Part shown: positions 16,642 to 26,596 of the stretch, in pieces | Layout of the letters: every line of letters starts with the position of its first letter | Numbering within the stretch: position 1 is the stretch's first letter | Origin: NAT127 sp034717695 | Lineage (GTDB): Bacteria > Pseudomonadota > Gammaproteobacteria > Pseudomonadales > Porticoccaceae | NCBI GenBank assembly: GCA_034717695.1 | Contig: JAYELS010000005.1 | Span: forward strand, 319,586-383,585 | Length of the DNA stretch: 64,000 nt | Direction: 5' to 3' | Notes under the pieces: model-generated | What the model saw: the letters and a program-made list of their open reading frames with translations, nothing else | Told to the model about the DNA's origin: nothing | Database searches by the model: none | Program-made: the position numbers and the translations under genes

Positions 16642-19224
16642 TCAGGCCCCCGGGGCGGCCCCGCCAAAGCGGCGATGGAGCCAGGCAAGACCCAGCAGGG
16701 CGAGGCCGAGCCCCATGAACGACGCCACCCGCAGCAGCCCCGCGAGGCCCGCCATGTCCACCAGGAAGATCTTGGCGATCACCATCGCAAGGAGCGCCAT
16801 CCCCGCCCGATACAACCCCCGCCAGCGCCACAGACCGCCGGCGATCAGCGCCGCCACCGCAAGCAGCAACCAGACGGCGGAATAGCTGTAGAGCTCCCCG
16901 TTGCCGGTGGGCAGATGGAGCGCCACCGCCCCCTGCCACAGGTGGCGGATTTCCAGGGTCGCGAACAGCAGCAAGCCGGCGCCGGCGGTGGCCAGGGCGG
17001 CGGGACGCCAGCGCCCCTCGTGATACAGCGCCACCGCGAGGGCCATCACCACCGGCAGCCCGTAGGCCAGCAGGAGAACATTGATGACCGGCGTGGGCGC
17101 CACCGCCTCGCCGCTCCACAACGGGTTGAGGGTGGTGGCGGCGAGCGCGTAACTGCCAGCGCCGAGCACCAGGAGAATGCGGGAACAGCCGCGATAGAAG
17201 CCCTCAAGGCCGGTGCTGTGGCGGGCGCGGTGGTGATAGGTGAGGGCCATGGCGGTCCACAGGGAGGCGTTGATGGCCGCCTCGGTGAGCCCGTAATGGC
17301 GCTGGAAGATGACCCCGTCGTAGAGCCAGTAGCGCACCTCCGCCCCCAGGGTCAGCACCAGCAGGTGCAGGCCGGCGGCCTCCAGCCAGCGCCGCAGACC
17401 GGCATCGCGGCGACTCAACCAGGCCGCCAGCAGGCAGCACAGGGTGGCGCCGCCGTAGGTCCAGAGGGACCAGTGGACATCCGCCGGGTAGGTGGCGAGC
17501 CAGGGGTTCAGGGTGAGGCGCGCCACCACCAGGGCCAACACCCCCTTGATGACCCGATCGAGCCAGGGCAGCGGGTAGCGCTGGCGCAGCCAGGCCAGGG
17601 ACACCAGTTGGGCGGCGAGGGCGAGGGTCAGCCCCGCCTCCCGGAACTGAATGGCCGCCGCCAGGGAATAGGCGAAATGGCCGCCGAGGAAAAACCACAG
17701 GGCGGCGCCATCGCTCGCCGAGCGCTGGACCCGCAGCCCCGCCACCAGCCCGTACCCCAGCCCGGCCAGCAGCGCCGCCACACTCCACCACAGGGAGAGG
17801 GCCAAACCACTCACCAGCAGGTAGGCGAGGGCCAGCCACAGCAGGGGCGCGAGACAGGCGAGGGCCATCTGGCGGTGGTCGAATCCCCGGGTGCGGAGAT
17901 GAAGCAGGGCGAGGGCAAGCTGGGTCATGCTCATCGCCGCGGCGAATTCCATGAAACCCCGGGCCTGCCAGTCCGTCAGCGCCCGGAGCTGGTAGCCGGA
18001 CCCGGCGGGATCCCCGTGCAGGGCCGACGACAGCCACGCCAGCCACTGCACCCCAAGGCCGAGCCAGGGCAGCCAGGCGAGACTCTCCCGACACCGGGCG
18101 GCGAGGCCGAGCACCACCACCATGGGCAGCCACTGGACCAGGGCACCGGCGCTGAAACCCTGGGACTGGATGGCCCAGCCCCAGGCCAGCACCACCAGGG
18201 CGAGGGCCAGCTGGTCCGCGCGCCAGGGGCGGCCGAACAGGGTGTGGCGGCGGGCACCGGGCTCCCCATCCCCCTCGCCCCGGGCGAGCAGCCAGTCGCC
18301 GGCGGGCAGCGCCACCAGTCCCCAGGCCAGCAGCGCCAGGTAGATGCCGCGAAACACTTCGACTCGACTGGTGAGGGAAATCGCCAACCAGCCGAGGGCC
18401 CCGGCCGCCAGCCCCCACCACAACCAGGGGCGATACACATGGCGCAGCAACAGCAGCCCGGCGGCGCTCACCAGCAGGCTGAAGACCATGGCGGCGACGA
18501 TATTGCCGCTGTTGTCGGACACCAGGATCGGCACCACATAGGCGCCGAGAATGCCGATGGCGGCGAGGAAGGGCCCCTGGGCCAGGGCGAGGCCCATGGT
18601 GGCCAGGGAAACAATGGCCAGCAGCGCGAAGGCCAGGCGCGGCTCGAACAGACCGTACAGGTGCAACCCCGCCAGCACCGCGCCGTAGAGGGTGATGCTG
18701 GCGCCCCCCGCCAGGGCGGCAAAACTCGGATCGGCGCCGCTCCGCCGCCGCAGCCACTCCGCCGCGCCGTGGAGCCCGAGGCCGGTGGCCATGGCGAGGG
18801 CCACCCTCGCCCCGGGGCCGAGGAGGCCCGCGTCGATGCTGTACTTGACCATGAAGATGCCGGCGAGACCGACACACAGGCCCCCGAGCCACAGCATCCA
18901 GCTGGCGGCGAGGCGGGCGAGCAGCCCGGAACCTGCCCGTGCGGCGGGGGGCGCGGTGGGGATAAGGGGGGACGGGGCGTCGGGCGCTTGATCGGGGGGC
19001 ACATCGGGGGGCATGGCCGGCGCGGGGGCGGGGACCACAGCGGGCCCCGGGGCGGTCGACGGGCCCTCGCCCAGGGTGTCGCCCCGGGCCCCCGCCAGCT
19101 CCCGGCGCAGTACATCGAGCTGGCGGCTGAGGTCCCGCACCCGGAAGAAGGCCACCCAGCCGAGGATGGCCCCCGCCACCACCAGGATCACCAGCGCCGT
19201 TGCCCACAGGGCGAGAATCGCCAT
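16642..19224 (-). CDS. Large DUF2339 polytopic membrane protein
   Basis: An 860-residue integral membrane protein. An N-terminal anchor (ALWATALVILVVAGAILGWV) leads to a coiled segment (RDLSRQLDVLRRELAGARG) and a Pro/Ala-rich linker (about 50-95). More than twenty hydrophobic helices then run to the C-terminus, beginning with SWMLWLGGLCVGLAGIFMVKYSID, a DUF2339 signature. Large DUF2339 proteins are widespread with no established function; a transporter or envelope role is speculative. An antisense open frame over the same region lacks family features and is a GC artefact. Confidence 0.85.
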   Translation of the reverse strand: MAILALWATALVILVVAGAILGWVAFFRVRDLSRQLDVLRRELAGARGDTLGEGPSTAPGPAVVPAPAPAMPPDVPPDQAPDAPSPLIPTAPPAARAGSGLLARLAASWMLWLGGLCVGLAGIFMVKYSIDAGLLGPGARVALAMATGLGLHGAAEWLRRRSGADPSFAALAGGASITLYGAVLAGLHLYGLFEPRLAFALLAIVSLATMGLALAQGPFLAAIGILGAYVVPILVSDNSGNIVAAMVFSLLVSAAGLLLLRHVYRPWLWWGLAAGALGWLAISLTSRVEVFRGIYLALLAWGLVALPAGDWLLARGEGDGEPGARRHTLFGRPWRADQLALALVVLAWGWAIQSQGFSAGALVQWLPMVVVLGLAARCRESLAWLPWLGLGVQWLAWLSSALHGDPAGSGYQLRALTDWQARGFMEFAAAMSMTQLALALLHLRTRGFDHRQMALACLAPLLWLALAYLLVSGLALSLWWSVAALLAGLGYGLVAGLRVQRSASDGAALWFFLGGHFAYSLAAAIQFREAGLTLALAAQLVSLAWLRQRYPLPWLDRVIKGVLALVVARLTLNPWLATYPADVHWSLWTYGGATLCCLLAAWLSRRDAGLRRWLEAAGLHLLVLTLGAEVRYWLYDGVIFQRHYGLTEAAINASLWTAMALTYHHRARHSTGLEGFYRGCSRILLVLGAGSYALAATTLNPLWSGEAVAPTPVINVLLLAYGLPVVMALAVALYHEGRWRPAALATAGAGLLLFATLEIRHLWQGAVALHLPTGNGELYSYSAVWLLLAVAALIAGGLWRWRGLYRAGMALLAMVIAKIFLVDMAGLAGLLRVASFMGLGLALLGLAWLHRRFGGAAPGA

Positions 19225-19348
19225 GGCCGCTCCTTGCCCGCCGAGGGCTCAACCGTTGTTGGGGGCTACCGCCGGCCGCTCCCGGGCGGCGCCCGCAAGC
19301 GGTCCCCGCACGACCTGCCGGCGGCTGCCTTCCGGCGTCCGGGGTTGA

Positions 19349-19771
19349 TCAGCGCCGGCGCCCCTCGGTGGAGCAGGCCAGCACCTCCCGCCGCAGGGCC
19401 TTGAGCACGTCGCCCCGGGTGATCAGCCCCACCAGCTTGCCGCTGTCCACCACCGGGTAGACCTTGGGTTTGTCGCGGCCCATGCGCCGCGCCAGGTCCA
19501 CCACCGAGTCGTCGGGTTTGACGGTGAGGGGCACCCGGCTCATCACGTCGTCCACCACCGGGTTGCCCTCGCAGAAGTAACTGGTGGCCAGCATGCTCTG
19601 GATGCAGTCCTGCTCGGAGATGAAGCCCACCACCTTGCCCTGCCCATCCACCACCGGCATGCCCATGACATTGTTGACCGCCATCTTCTCCACCACGTCC
19701 ACCAGGGCCTCGCCACAGGTGACGAAGAGGGGATTGGTGTGCATCACTTCCTGAACGGTGTATTCGGCCAT
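19349..19771 (-). CDS. CBS domain-pair protein
   Basis: A 140-residue protein made of two CBS repeats: VMHTNPLFVTCGEALVDVVEKM...GMPVVDGQGKVVGFISEQD and VMSRVPLTVKPDDSVVDLARRM...VYPVVDSGKLVGLITRGDVLKAL. Stand-alone CBS pairs bind adenosine nucleotides and regulate partner enzymes or channels; the partner here is not evident. A 124-bp gap without clear signals separates it from the upstream DUF2339 gene on the same strand. Confidence 0.9.
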   Translation of the reverse strand: MAEYTVQEVMHTNPLFVTCGEALVDVVEKMAVNNVMGMPVVDGQGKVVGFISEQDCIQSMLATSYFCEGNPVVDDVMSRVPLTVKPDDSVVDLARRMGRDKPKVYPVVDSGKLVGLITRGDVLKALRREVLACSTEGRRR

Positions 19772-19847
19772 GGCTGTCTCCCGGCGGGCTGAACCTGAGG
19801 GAAAGCTTACTACCTGTTGGCGAGGGGCGCTAATGGGGGAGCGGGTT

Positions 19848-19870
19848 CGCCCGCCCCGGCGGGGCGGGCG
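19848..19870. terminator. GC-rich hairpin downstream of ppnP
   Basis: A perfect 10-bp inverted repeat (CGCCCGCCCC / GGGGCGGGCG) with a 3-base loop starts 6 bases beyond the ppnP stop. There is no T-run on the transcript side, so it may be an mRNA 3' stabiliser or a weak terminator rather than a classical intrinsic terminator. Confidence 0.4.
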
Positions 19871-19876
19871 GCGGGA

Positions 19877-20188
19877 TCAGAAGTAGGAGCAGACGTAATC
19901 GGTGATGTGCTGGACGGCGAGCTGGAACTTGGCGTTGGCGGGCACTTCGAAGGACTGGCCGGCGCGGATCTCGCGCCACTCGTCGCTCCCCGGCAGCTTG
20001 ACCAGCAGGAAACCGGCGGTGATCTCCATCAGCTCCGGCTGGCTGGTGCCGAACTCGTATTCCCCGGGCAGCATGATGCCGAGGGTCTTGAACGAGCCGT
20101 CGGCGAAGGTGATCTTGCGGCTGGTGACCTTGCCGTCGAAGTAGATGTTGGCGGCCTTGGCGATGGTGACGTTGGCGAATGAATCCAT
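19877..20188 (-). CDS. ppnP: Pyrimidine/purine nucleoside phosphorylase
   Basis: A 103-residue single-domain cupin of the former DUF1255 family: ANIYFDGKVTSRKITFADG, LGIMLPGEYEFGTSQPELMEITAG and W..IRAGQSFEVPANAKFQL...YVCSYF. E. coli PpnP (about 94 residues) phosphorolytically cleaves several nucleosides to base plus ribose-1-phosphate. The start is ATG 20188 (MDSFANVTIAKAANIYF), preceded by a GGAG sequence. It lies 44 bases after the carbonic anhydrase gene on the same strand, probably in one transcript. Confidence 0.93.
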   Translation of the reverse strand: MDSFANVTIAKAANIYFDGKVTSRKITFADGSFKTLGIMLPGEYEFGTSQPELMEITAGFLLVKLPGSDEWREIRAGQSFEVPANAKFQLAVQHITDYVCSYF

Positions 20189-20232
20189 GGGTTGCTCCGG
20201 GGTTTTCTCGATGGGAAGGGGGCCGTGGACCC

Positions 20233-20907
20233 TCAGGGGTTGAGGGCGTGGTCCTTGCTGAACACGCTGCGCACCGCCGCGCCGTAGGCCGGGTAGATGC
20301 TGTCGGAGTCGCCGACGCTCATGCCGAGGTCCCGCAGCAGGCCGTCCTTGATGCTGTAGATCCAGCTGTGCACGGTGACGTCCTGGCCGCGGGCCCATGC
20401 GTCCTGGATGACGGTGGTCTGGCACACGCTGAGGGCCTGCTCGACGACATTGAGTTCGCACACCCGGTCCACCAGGGCGTGCTCGTCGGTGATGGCGGCA
20501 AGTTCCTTGTAGTGCTTGTTCTGGGCGTCCTGGACGTGGCGCAGCCAGTTGTCGATGAGGCCGAGCTTGTGGTTGCAGACGGCGGCCTTGACGCCGCCGC
20601 AACCGTAGTGGCCGACCACCATGACGTGCTTGACCTTGAGGTAGTCGACGGCGAACTGCAGCACCGACAGGCAGTTGAGATCGGTGTGGACCACCACGTT
20701 GGCCACGTTGCGGTGGACGAACAGCTCCCCGGGCAACATGCCGAGGATCTCGTTGGCGGGCACCCGGCTGTCGGAACAGCCGATCCACAGGTACTCGGGG
20801 CTTTGCTGGTTGGACAGCTTGGTGAAGAAATCCGGGGTTTTGTCGGTGATCGCCCGCACCCAGGCACGGTTGTTGTCGAAGAGCTCCTTCAAGGGGGTCT
20901 CCTGCAT
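20233..20907 (-). CDS. can: Beta-class carbonic anhydrase
   Basis: A 224-residue enzyme interconverting CO2 and bicarbonate. The zinc site is complete: C44 with D46 and R48 in WIGCSDSRVP, H100 and C103 in VVGHYGCGGVKAA, matching E. coli Can within two residues. LFVHRNVANVV and HSWIYSIKDGLLRDL are also family hallmarks. An AGGAG lies just before ATG 20907. It sits 73 bases downstream of phoU on the same strand and upstream of ppnP. Confidence 0.95.
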   Translation of the reverse strand: MQETPLKELFDNNRAWVRAITDKTPDFFTKLSNQQSPEYLWIGCSDSRVPANEILGMLPGELFVHRNVANVVVHTDLNCLSVLQFAVDYLKVKHVMVVGHYGCGGVKAAVCNHKLGLIDNWLRHVQDAQNKHYKELAAITDEHALVDRVCELNVVEQALSVCQTTVIQDAWARGQDVTVHSWIYSIKDGLLRDLGMSVGDSDSIYPAYGAAVRSVFSKDHALNP

Positions 20908-20980
20908 CCTGATGGTTCGAAAGGGGGGCCTAGGGTAGTCGCCTTTGGCCCCTGGATCAATCGTCAGGAAGGCCCGGGAA

Positions 20981-21679
20981 TCAGCCCAAGCGGTCGGCGT
21001 TGCCGTGGCGGATGTCCTTGCCCCGCACCAGGTAGACCACCTGCTCGCAGATGTTCTTGGCGTGGTCGCCGATGCGTTCCAGGGAGCGCAGCGCCCACAT
21101 GATGTTCATCACCCGGGAAATGCTGCGGGGGTCCTCCATCATGTAGGTCACCAGTTCCCGCAGGGCGGTCTTGTAGTCGAGGTCGACCTGGTCGTCGGCC
21201 CGCAGGGTGGCGAGGGCGCTGTCGGCGTCGTAGCGGGTGAAGGCATCGAGGGTGTCGTTGAGCATCTTGCGCACACCGTTGGCGATATGGCGGATCTCCA
21301 CGTAGCCCCGGGGGGCGCTGCCCTCCTCGCTGAGCTTGATGGCCATCTTGGCGATCTTTTTCGCCTCGTCCCCCATGCGCTCCAGGTCGCGGATGGTCTT
21401 GGTCACCGCCATCACCATGCGCAGGTCGGTGGCGGCGGGCTGACGACGGGCGATGAGAGTGGTGCAGTCCTCGTCGATTTCCATTTCGAGGGCGTCGATG
21501 GCCAGCTCGCGGTTGATCACCGTCTCCGCCAGCTGGCTGTCGGCGTCCTCGAGGGCGCGCACGGCGTCCGCCACCTGGTTTTCGACCCGGCCGCCCATTT
21601 CCAGCATGCGGGTCTTGATCTGCTCCAGTTCGTCGTTGAAGGAGCGGGAGATGTGTTGGTCGAGGTGCAGTTTGTCCAT
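20981..21679 (-). CDS. phoU: Phosphate-specific transport system accessory protein PhoU
   Basis: A 232-residue all-helical protein with two PhoU repeats carrying the metal-binding signatures EIDEDC...RRQPAATDLRMVMAVTK and RSLERIGDHAKNICEQVVYLVRG. PhoU connects the Pst transporter to the PhoR sensor kinase and represses the Pho regulon when phosphate is ample. Last gene of pstSCAB-phoU, 10 bases after pstB. Confidence 0.96.
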   Translation of the reverse strand: MDKLHLDQHISRSFNDELEQIKTRMLEMGGRVENQVADAVRALEDADSQLAETVINRELAIDALEMEIDEDCTTLIARRQPAATDLRMVMAVTKTIRDLERMGDEAKKIAKMAIKLSEEGSAPRGYVEIRHIANGVRKMLNDTLDAFTRYDADSALATLRADDQVDLDYKTALRELVTYMMEDPRSISRVMNIMWALRSLERIGDHAKNICEQVVYLVRGKDIRHGNADRLG

Positions 21680-21689
21680 GGCGGTGTCC

Positions 21690-22568
<879 letters not shown>

Positions 22569-22594
22569 GGAGTTCTCCTGTCGGTGTCGGCCCG

Positions 22595-23890
22595 TTACCA
22601 GCGGCGTTCGAGGCGCTTGCGCAGCCATACGGCGGCGGTGTTCATCACGATCAAAAAGGCCAGCAGCACCATGATGGCGGCGGAGGTCTTCTCGACGAAG
22701 GCGCGCTCCGGGCTGTCGGACCAGAGGAATATCTGCACCGGCAGCACCGTGGCGGGGGATGCGGGGCCGGTGGGGATGTCGACGATAAAGGCCACCATGC
22801 CGATCATCAACAGCGGCGCGGTCTCGCCGAGGGCCTGGGCCATGCCGATGATGGCGCCGGTGAGCATGCCCGGCATCGCCAGGGGCAGCACATGGTGGAG
22901 CACCACCTGCATGGGGGAAGCACCGATGCCGATGGCCGCCTCGCGGATCGACGGCGGCACCGCCTTGATGGCCGCGCGGCTCGAGATGATGATGGTGGGC
23001 AGCGTCATCAGGGTGAGCACCAGCCCCCCCACCACCGGGATCGAGCGCGGCACCTCGAAGAAATTGATGAAGATGGCAAGGCCCAAGAGGCCAAAAATGA
23101 TGGAGGGCACCGCCGCCAGGTTGTTGATGTTGACCTCGATGAGGTCGGTCCAGCGATTGCGGGGAGCGAATTCCTCCAGGTAGATGGCCGCCGCCACGCC
23201 AATGGGGAAGGACAGGCCGAGGGTGATCAGCAGGGTGTAGAACGACCCCACGGCGGCGCCCCAGATGCCCGCCTGCTCCGGCTCCCGGGAATCCCCCTTG
23301 GAGAAGAAGTTGGTGTTGAGGCGCAGCGCGATCTGGCCGCCGTCGGCGAGCACCTTCACCACATTCTGGAGGGTCTCCGACACCCGCCCGGTGAAGGCGC
23401 CTTCCCGGTCCCCGAGGGACTTGAAATAGGTGTCGATGTCGTCATCCGCCACCAGCCACAGGGTTTCCTTCTGGCCGAGCAGGGCCGGGTTGGCCACCAG
23501 ACGGTCCCGCAGGTCGAAGCCCTCGCCGCTACTGATCAGCTTGCCGAGCTCGCGCCGGTCGTTGCGGGAGCCGTACTCGGGAAAGCGCTGCTGGAGGGCG
23601 GCGCGGATCACGCCACTGTAGTCGCCGAGGGCCACCTGGCTCTCGTCGCCGAGGTCGTAGACGCCGAGCACGTCGGGATCGTAGTGCAATTCCAGCTCGA
23701 TATAGGTCTGGCGGAAGGCGCCGGCCCCCTTGCTGATGATGTCGTAGAACAGCACCGCCACGCTCAGCAGGCCAAAGGCCACGGCGAGAAGGCCATAGAA
23801 GCGGAAGCGCCGCTCCGCCCGGTAGCGGCGCTTCAGGCCCCGCGCCACCCGCTCGGCATTGCGCTGCTGGTCTTCAGTCATATTGTTCAC
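22595..23890 (-). CDS. pstA: Phosphate ABC transporter permease PstA, long form
   Basis: A 431-residue permease, well over the roughly 300 residues of E. coli PstA. TM1 (FYGLLAVAFGLLSVAVLFY, about 31-49) is followed by an insert of about 145 residues (60-205, mostly hydrophilic, with LELHYDPDVLGVYDLGDE and ETLWLVADDDIDTYFKSLG), predicted periplasmic. The usual permease core follows, from SFYTLLITLGLSFPIGVAAAIYLEEFAP to the coupling loop IREAAIGIGASPMQVVLHHVLP. The start overlaps the end of pstC (by 17 bases, or 8 if ATG 23881 is used). Confidence 0.94.
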   Translation of the reverse strand: MNNMTEDQQRNAERVARGLKRRYRAERRFRFYGLLAVAFGLLSVAVLFYDIISKGAGAFRQTYIELELHYDPDVLGVYDLGDESQVALGDYSGVIRAALQQRFPEYGSRNDRRELGKLISSGEGFDLRDRLVANPALLGQKETLWLVADDDIDTYFKSLGDREGAFTGRVSETLQNVVKVLADGGQIALRLNTNFFSKGDSREPEQAGIWGAAVGSFYTLLITLGLSFPIGVAAAIYLEEFAPRNRWTDLIEVNINNLAAVPSIIFGLLGLAIFINFFEVPRSIPVVGGLVLTLMTLPTIIISSRAAIKAVPPSIREAAIGIGASPMQVVLHHVLPLAMPGMLTGAIIGMAQALGETAPLLMIGMVAFIVDIPTGPASPATVLPVQIFLWSDSPERAFVEKTSAAIMVLLAFLIVMNTAAVWLRKRLERRW

Positions 23891-25262
23891 GGTATTTTTT
23901 CACCACGTGGAGGGCAATGAAGTTGAGGATCAGGGTCACCACGAACAGCATCAGGCCGAGGGCGAAGGCCGCCAGGGTCTTGGGGCTGTCGAACTCCTGG
24001 TCGCCCACCAGCAGGGTGACGATCTGCACGGTGATGGTGGTGACGGTCTCCAGGGGATTGACGGTGAGCTGCGCGGCGAGGCCCGCCGCCATCACCACGA
24101 TCATGGTCTCGCCGATGGCCCGGGATACCGCCAGCAGCACGCCGCCGACGATGCCCGGCAGGGCCGCGGGGAAGATCACCTTCTTGATGGTCTCGGAGTG
24201 GGTGGCGCCAAGGCCGAGGGAGCCGTCCCGAAGGCTCTGGGGCACGGCGGTGATGACATCGTCGGCGAGGGACGACACGAAGGGGATGATCATCACCCCC
24301 ATCACCAGGCCGGCGGCGAGGGCGCTCTCGGAGGAGATCGCCACCCCCATGGCGGCGCCGGTGTCGCGGATGAAGGGCGCCACCGTCAGGGCGGCGAAAA
24401 AGCCGTACACCACGGTGGGCACCCCGGCGAGGATCTCGATGGTGGGCTTGGCGTAGTTGCGCACCCGCCCATTGGCGTATTCGGCCAGGTAGATGGCGGA
24501 CATCAGCCCCACCGGCACCGCCACCACCATGGCGATGAAGGAGATCAGCAGGGTGCCGACGAACAGGGGCACGGCGCCGAAGCTGCCGGAGGAGCCCGCC
24601 TGGTCGGCGCGGATCGCCATCTGCGGGCTCCACTCGGTGCCGAACAGGAAATCCGCGGCCGGCACCGCCTGGAAGAACCTCAGGGACTCGAACAGCACCG
24701 ACAGCAGGATCCCGAGGGTGGTGAAGATCGCCACCAGGGAACACAGCAGCAGCACCACCTTGAACACCTTCTCCACCTGCTGGCGGGCGCGCAACTGGGG
24801 CGACATGCGGAACCAGGCGACGAGGGCGCCGACGAGGCCGAGGCTCAGTACCGCGGCGGCAATGATCCGCGAGCCCATGGCCTCGAGGGTCACCAGGCGC
24901 TCGCTGGCGGCCACCAGGGCCGGGTCGGCGGCCTCCGCCGAAAGGGCGCCGGTGGCGAGGTTGCGGATGGTGCCGAGGGTGAGGTTCTCCTCGGCGACAG
25001 TGACGGGCTGGAGGGATTCCGGGAGGCCCGCCAGCACCGCGGCGGTGATGAACGGATCGTTGAACAGCAGCCACAGCACCAGCAGGGTGAGGGACGGCAC
25101 CCCGCACCAGATGGCGGCCCTCAGCCCGTAGTAGAAGGGCAGCGAGTGCAGGTGGCGGATGCCGCCGAGGGGCCGGGCCATGGCCAGGGAGCGCCCCCGG
25201 GCCAGGTAGTAGGCCGCGACGATCATGGCGCCGAGGACGAGTAGCAGGTTGGCGGTGTGCAT
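23874..25262 (-). CDS. pstC: Phosphate ABC transporter permease PstC, long form
   Basis: A 462-residue permease, longer than E. coli PstC (about 320). The N-terminal part has extra TM segments (NLLLVLGAMIVAAYYLARG; YYGLRAAIWCGVPSLTLLVLWLLF) and a soluble loop (about 70-160) before the conserved core (GTLLISFIAMVVAVPVGLMSAIYLAEYA, SLRDGSLGLGATHSETIKKVIFPAALPGI). ATG 25262 begins the protein, 147 bases after the pstS stop, with a hairpin between them. Confidence 0.94.
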   Translation of the reverse strand: MHTANLLLVLGAMIVAAYYLARGRSLAMARPLGGIRHLHSLPFYYGLRAAIWCGVPSLTLLVLWLLFNDPFITAAVLAGLPESLQPVTVAEENLTLGTIRNLATGALSAEAADPALVAASERLVTLEAMGSRIIAAAVLSLGLVGALVAWFRMSPQLRARQQVEKVFKVVLLLCSLVAIFTTLGILLSVLFESLRFFQAVPAADFLFGTEWSPQMAIRADQAGSSGSFGAVPLFVGTLLISFIAMVVAVPVGLMSAIYLAEYANGRVRNYAKPTIEILAGVPTVVYGFFAALTVAPFIRDTGAAMGVAISSESALAAGLVMGVMIIPFVSSLADDVITAVPQSLRDGSLGLGATHSETIKKVIFPAALPGIVGGVLLAVSRAIGETMIVVMAAGLAAQLTVNPLETVTTITVQIVTLLVGDQEFDSPKTLAAFALGLMLFVVTLILNFIALHVVKKYREQYD

Positions 25263-25337
25263 GGGTGCGCAGGTCCGGGCTGTCGGGTATGTCTCGCCTC
25301 CCCGCCGGGGCGGGGAGAACAGGGTTTTCCAAGTGGC

Positions 25338-25366
25338 AAAAGGCCTGACGCGCTGTCAGGCCTTTT
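25338..25366. terminator. Hairpin between pstS and pstC
   Basis: A 12-bp perfect inverted repeat (AAAAGGCCTGAC / GTCAGGCCTTTT) with a 5-base loop, about 45 bases after the pstS stop. Transcribed in the pst direction the descending arm ends in UUUU. Such intercistronic hairpins usually stop most transcripts or protect the pstS mRNA, giving more binding protein than permease. It could act in both orientations, since the plus strand also has a T-run. Confidence 0.7.
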
Positions 25367-25408
25367 TCAGAGTCTACCGCATCTTTGCCAAAGTGGCGGT
25401 GACGCCGG

Positions 25409-26467
25409 TCAGAGACCTTCGCCGCTCAGGGTCTCGCCGGCCCGCACCGCGGCGGCGGTGGCCTTGCGCAGATCGTCATCAAGGGGGATCAGGCCCTTCT
25501 CCGCCAGGTAGCCGTCCATGCCCCAGGCCTTTTCGCTGGTGTACTCGGCGACGAACTCCTTGATGCCGGGCACCACGCCGATGTGGGCCTTCTTGACGTA
25601 GATGTACATGGGACGGGAGATGGGGTAGCTCTTGTCGCCGATGGCCTCGAAGCTGGGCTCGACACCGCCGATCAGGCTGCCGCGCACCTTGTCGCTGTTC
25701 TGGTCGAGGAAACTGAAGCCGAACACACCGAGGGCATCGGGGTTGGCGTCGAGCTTCTGGATGATCAGGTTGTCGTTCTCACCGGCCTCGACGAAGTGGC
25801 CGTCCTCGCGCACGGTGTGGCAGATGGCCTTGAACTTGTCCTCGTCGCTGTCCTTCAGGGCCTTGATGAACGGGAAGGCCTTGCAGCCCCCCTCCAGGGC
25901 GAGTTCGGCGAAGGAGTCGCGGGTGCCGGAGGTGGGCGGGGGGCCGATCACCTCGATCTTGGTGGCGGGCAGCGCCGGGTTGACGTCCTTCCAGGTCTTG
26001 TAGGGGTTGGCCACCAGGGTGTCGCTGCCATCGGGGTTGGGCACCTCCTTGGCGAGGGCCAGGAACACGTCCTTGAGGGTCAGGTCGTACTGGCTGGCCT
26101 TCAGGGAGTTGGCAATCACCAGGCCGTCGTAGCCGATCAGCACCTCGATGATGTCCTTGACGCCGTTCTTCTGGCAGTCGGCGAACTCACCGGACTTCAT
26201 GCGCCGCGAGGCGTTGGTGACGTCGGCGAAGTTGGTGCCCACGCCGCCGCAGAACATCTTCATGCCGCCGCCGGTGCCGGTGGCTTCCACCTTGGGGGTG
26301 GGGTTGCCGGTGGCGCGGCCGAAACGCTCCGCCACCACGGTGGAAAAGGGGTACACGGTGGAGGAACCCACCACGCTGATGTAGTCGCGGGCAGCGTGGG
26401 CCTGGGTACCGGACAGAATGGCGGCCACGGCGGCGCCGGCCAGAAGGGTCTGTTTGATCAGTTTCAC
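25409..26467 (-). CDS. pstS: Phosphate ABC transporter substrate-binding protein PstS
   Basis: A 352-residue periplasmic phosphate binder. GTG 26467 is chosen since GGAG precedes it by 7 bases and it yields a signal peptide (VKLIKQTLLAGAAVAAILSGTQAHA). Phosphate-binding motifs are VVGSSTVYPFS and PPPTSGTRDSF, with EATGTGGGMKMFCGG after the first. The protein is the IS-type found in many Gammaproteobacteria with cysteines (FCGG, DCQK, CHTV). The promoter carries a Pho box. First gene of pstSCAB-phoU. Confidence 0.95.
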   Translation of the reverse strand: MKLIKQTLLAGAAVAAILSGTQAHAARDYISVVGSSTVYPFSTVVAERFGRATGNPTPKVEATGTGGGMKMFCGGVGTNFADVTNASRRMKSGEFADCQKNGVKDIIEVLIGYDGLVIANSLKASQYDLTLKDVFLALAKEVPNPDGSDTLVANPYKTWKDVNPALPATKIEVIGPPPTSGTRDSFAELALEGGCKAFPFIKALKDSDEDKFKAICHTVREDGHFVEAGENDNLIIQKLDANPDALGVFGFSFLDQNSDKVRGSLIGGVEPSFEAIGDKSYPISRPMYIYVKKAHIGVVPGIKEFVAEYTSEKAWGMDGYLAEKGLIPLDDDLRKATAAAVRAGETLSGEGL

Positions 26468-26520
26468 GTTAGTCTCCAGTGTGCTCTCGGTTGCCATCGG
26501 AAATCGCTTGGGCTGGCGCC

Positions 26521-26554
26521 ACTATAAGAACGTTTTGTGACAGATACATGACAG
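26521..26554 (-). promoter_or_regulatory. Pho box and -10 element of the pstS promoter
   Basis: On the minus strand CTGTCATGTATCTGTCAC (26554-26537) is two direct 7-mers spaced 11 bases start to start, the PhoB-binding consensus. Ten bases further is TATAGT (26526-26521), a -10 element; there is no -35, as expected for a PhoB-activated promoter. It lies about 55-90 bases before the pstS start. Confidence 0.9.
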
Positions 26555-26596
26555 AGGGCTCCCGGTGGCGGGCGTTTTCCGATGGTGCCGTTCATA

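Noticed and set aside
16675..19404. 909-codon plus-strand frame opposite the DUF2339 gene
   Set aside because: Composition is Gln/Gly/His/Pro-rich with no membrane segments; the minus strand has clear helices and family motifs.
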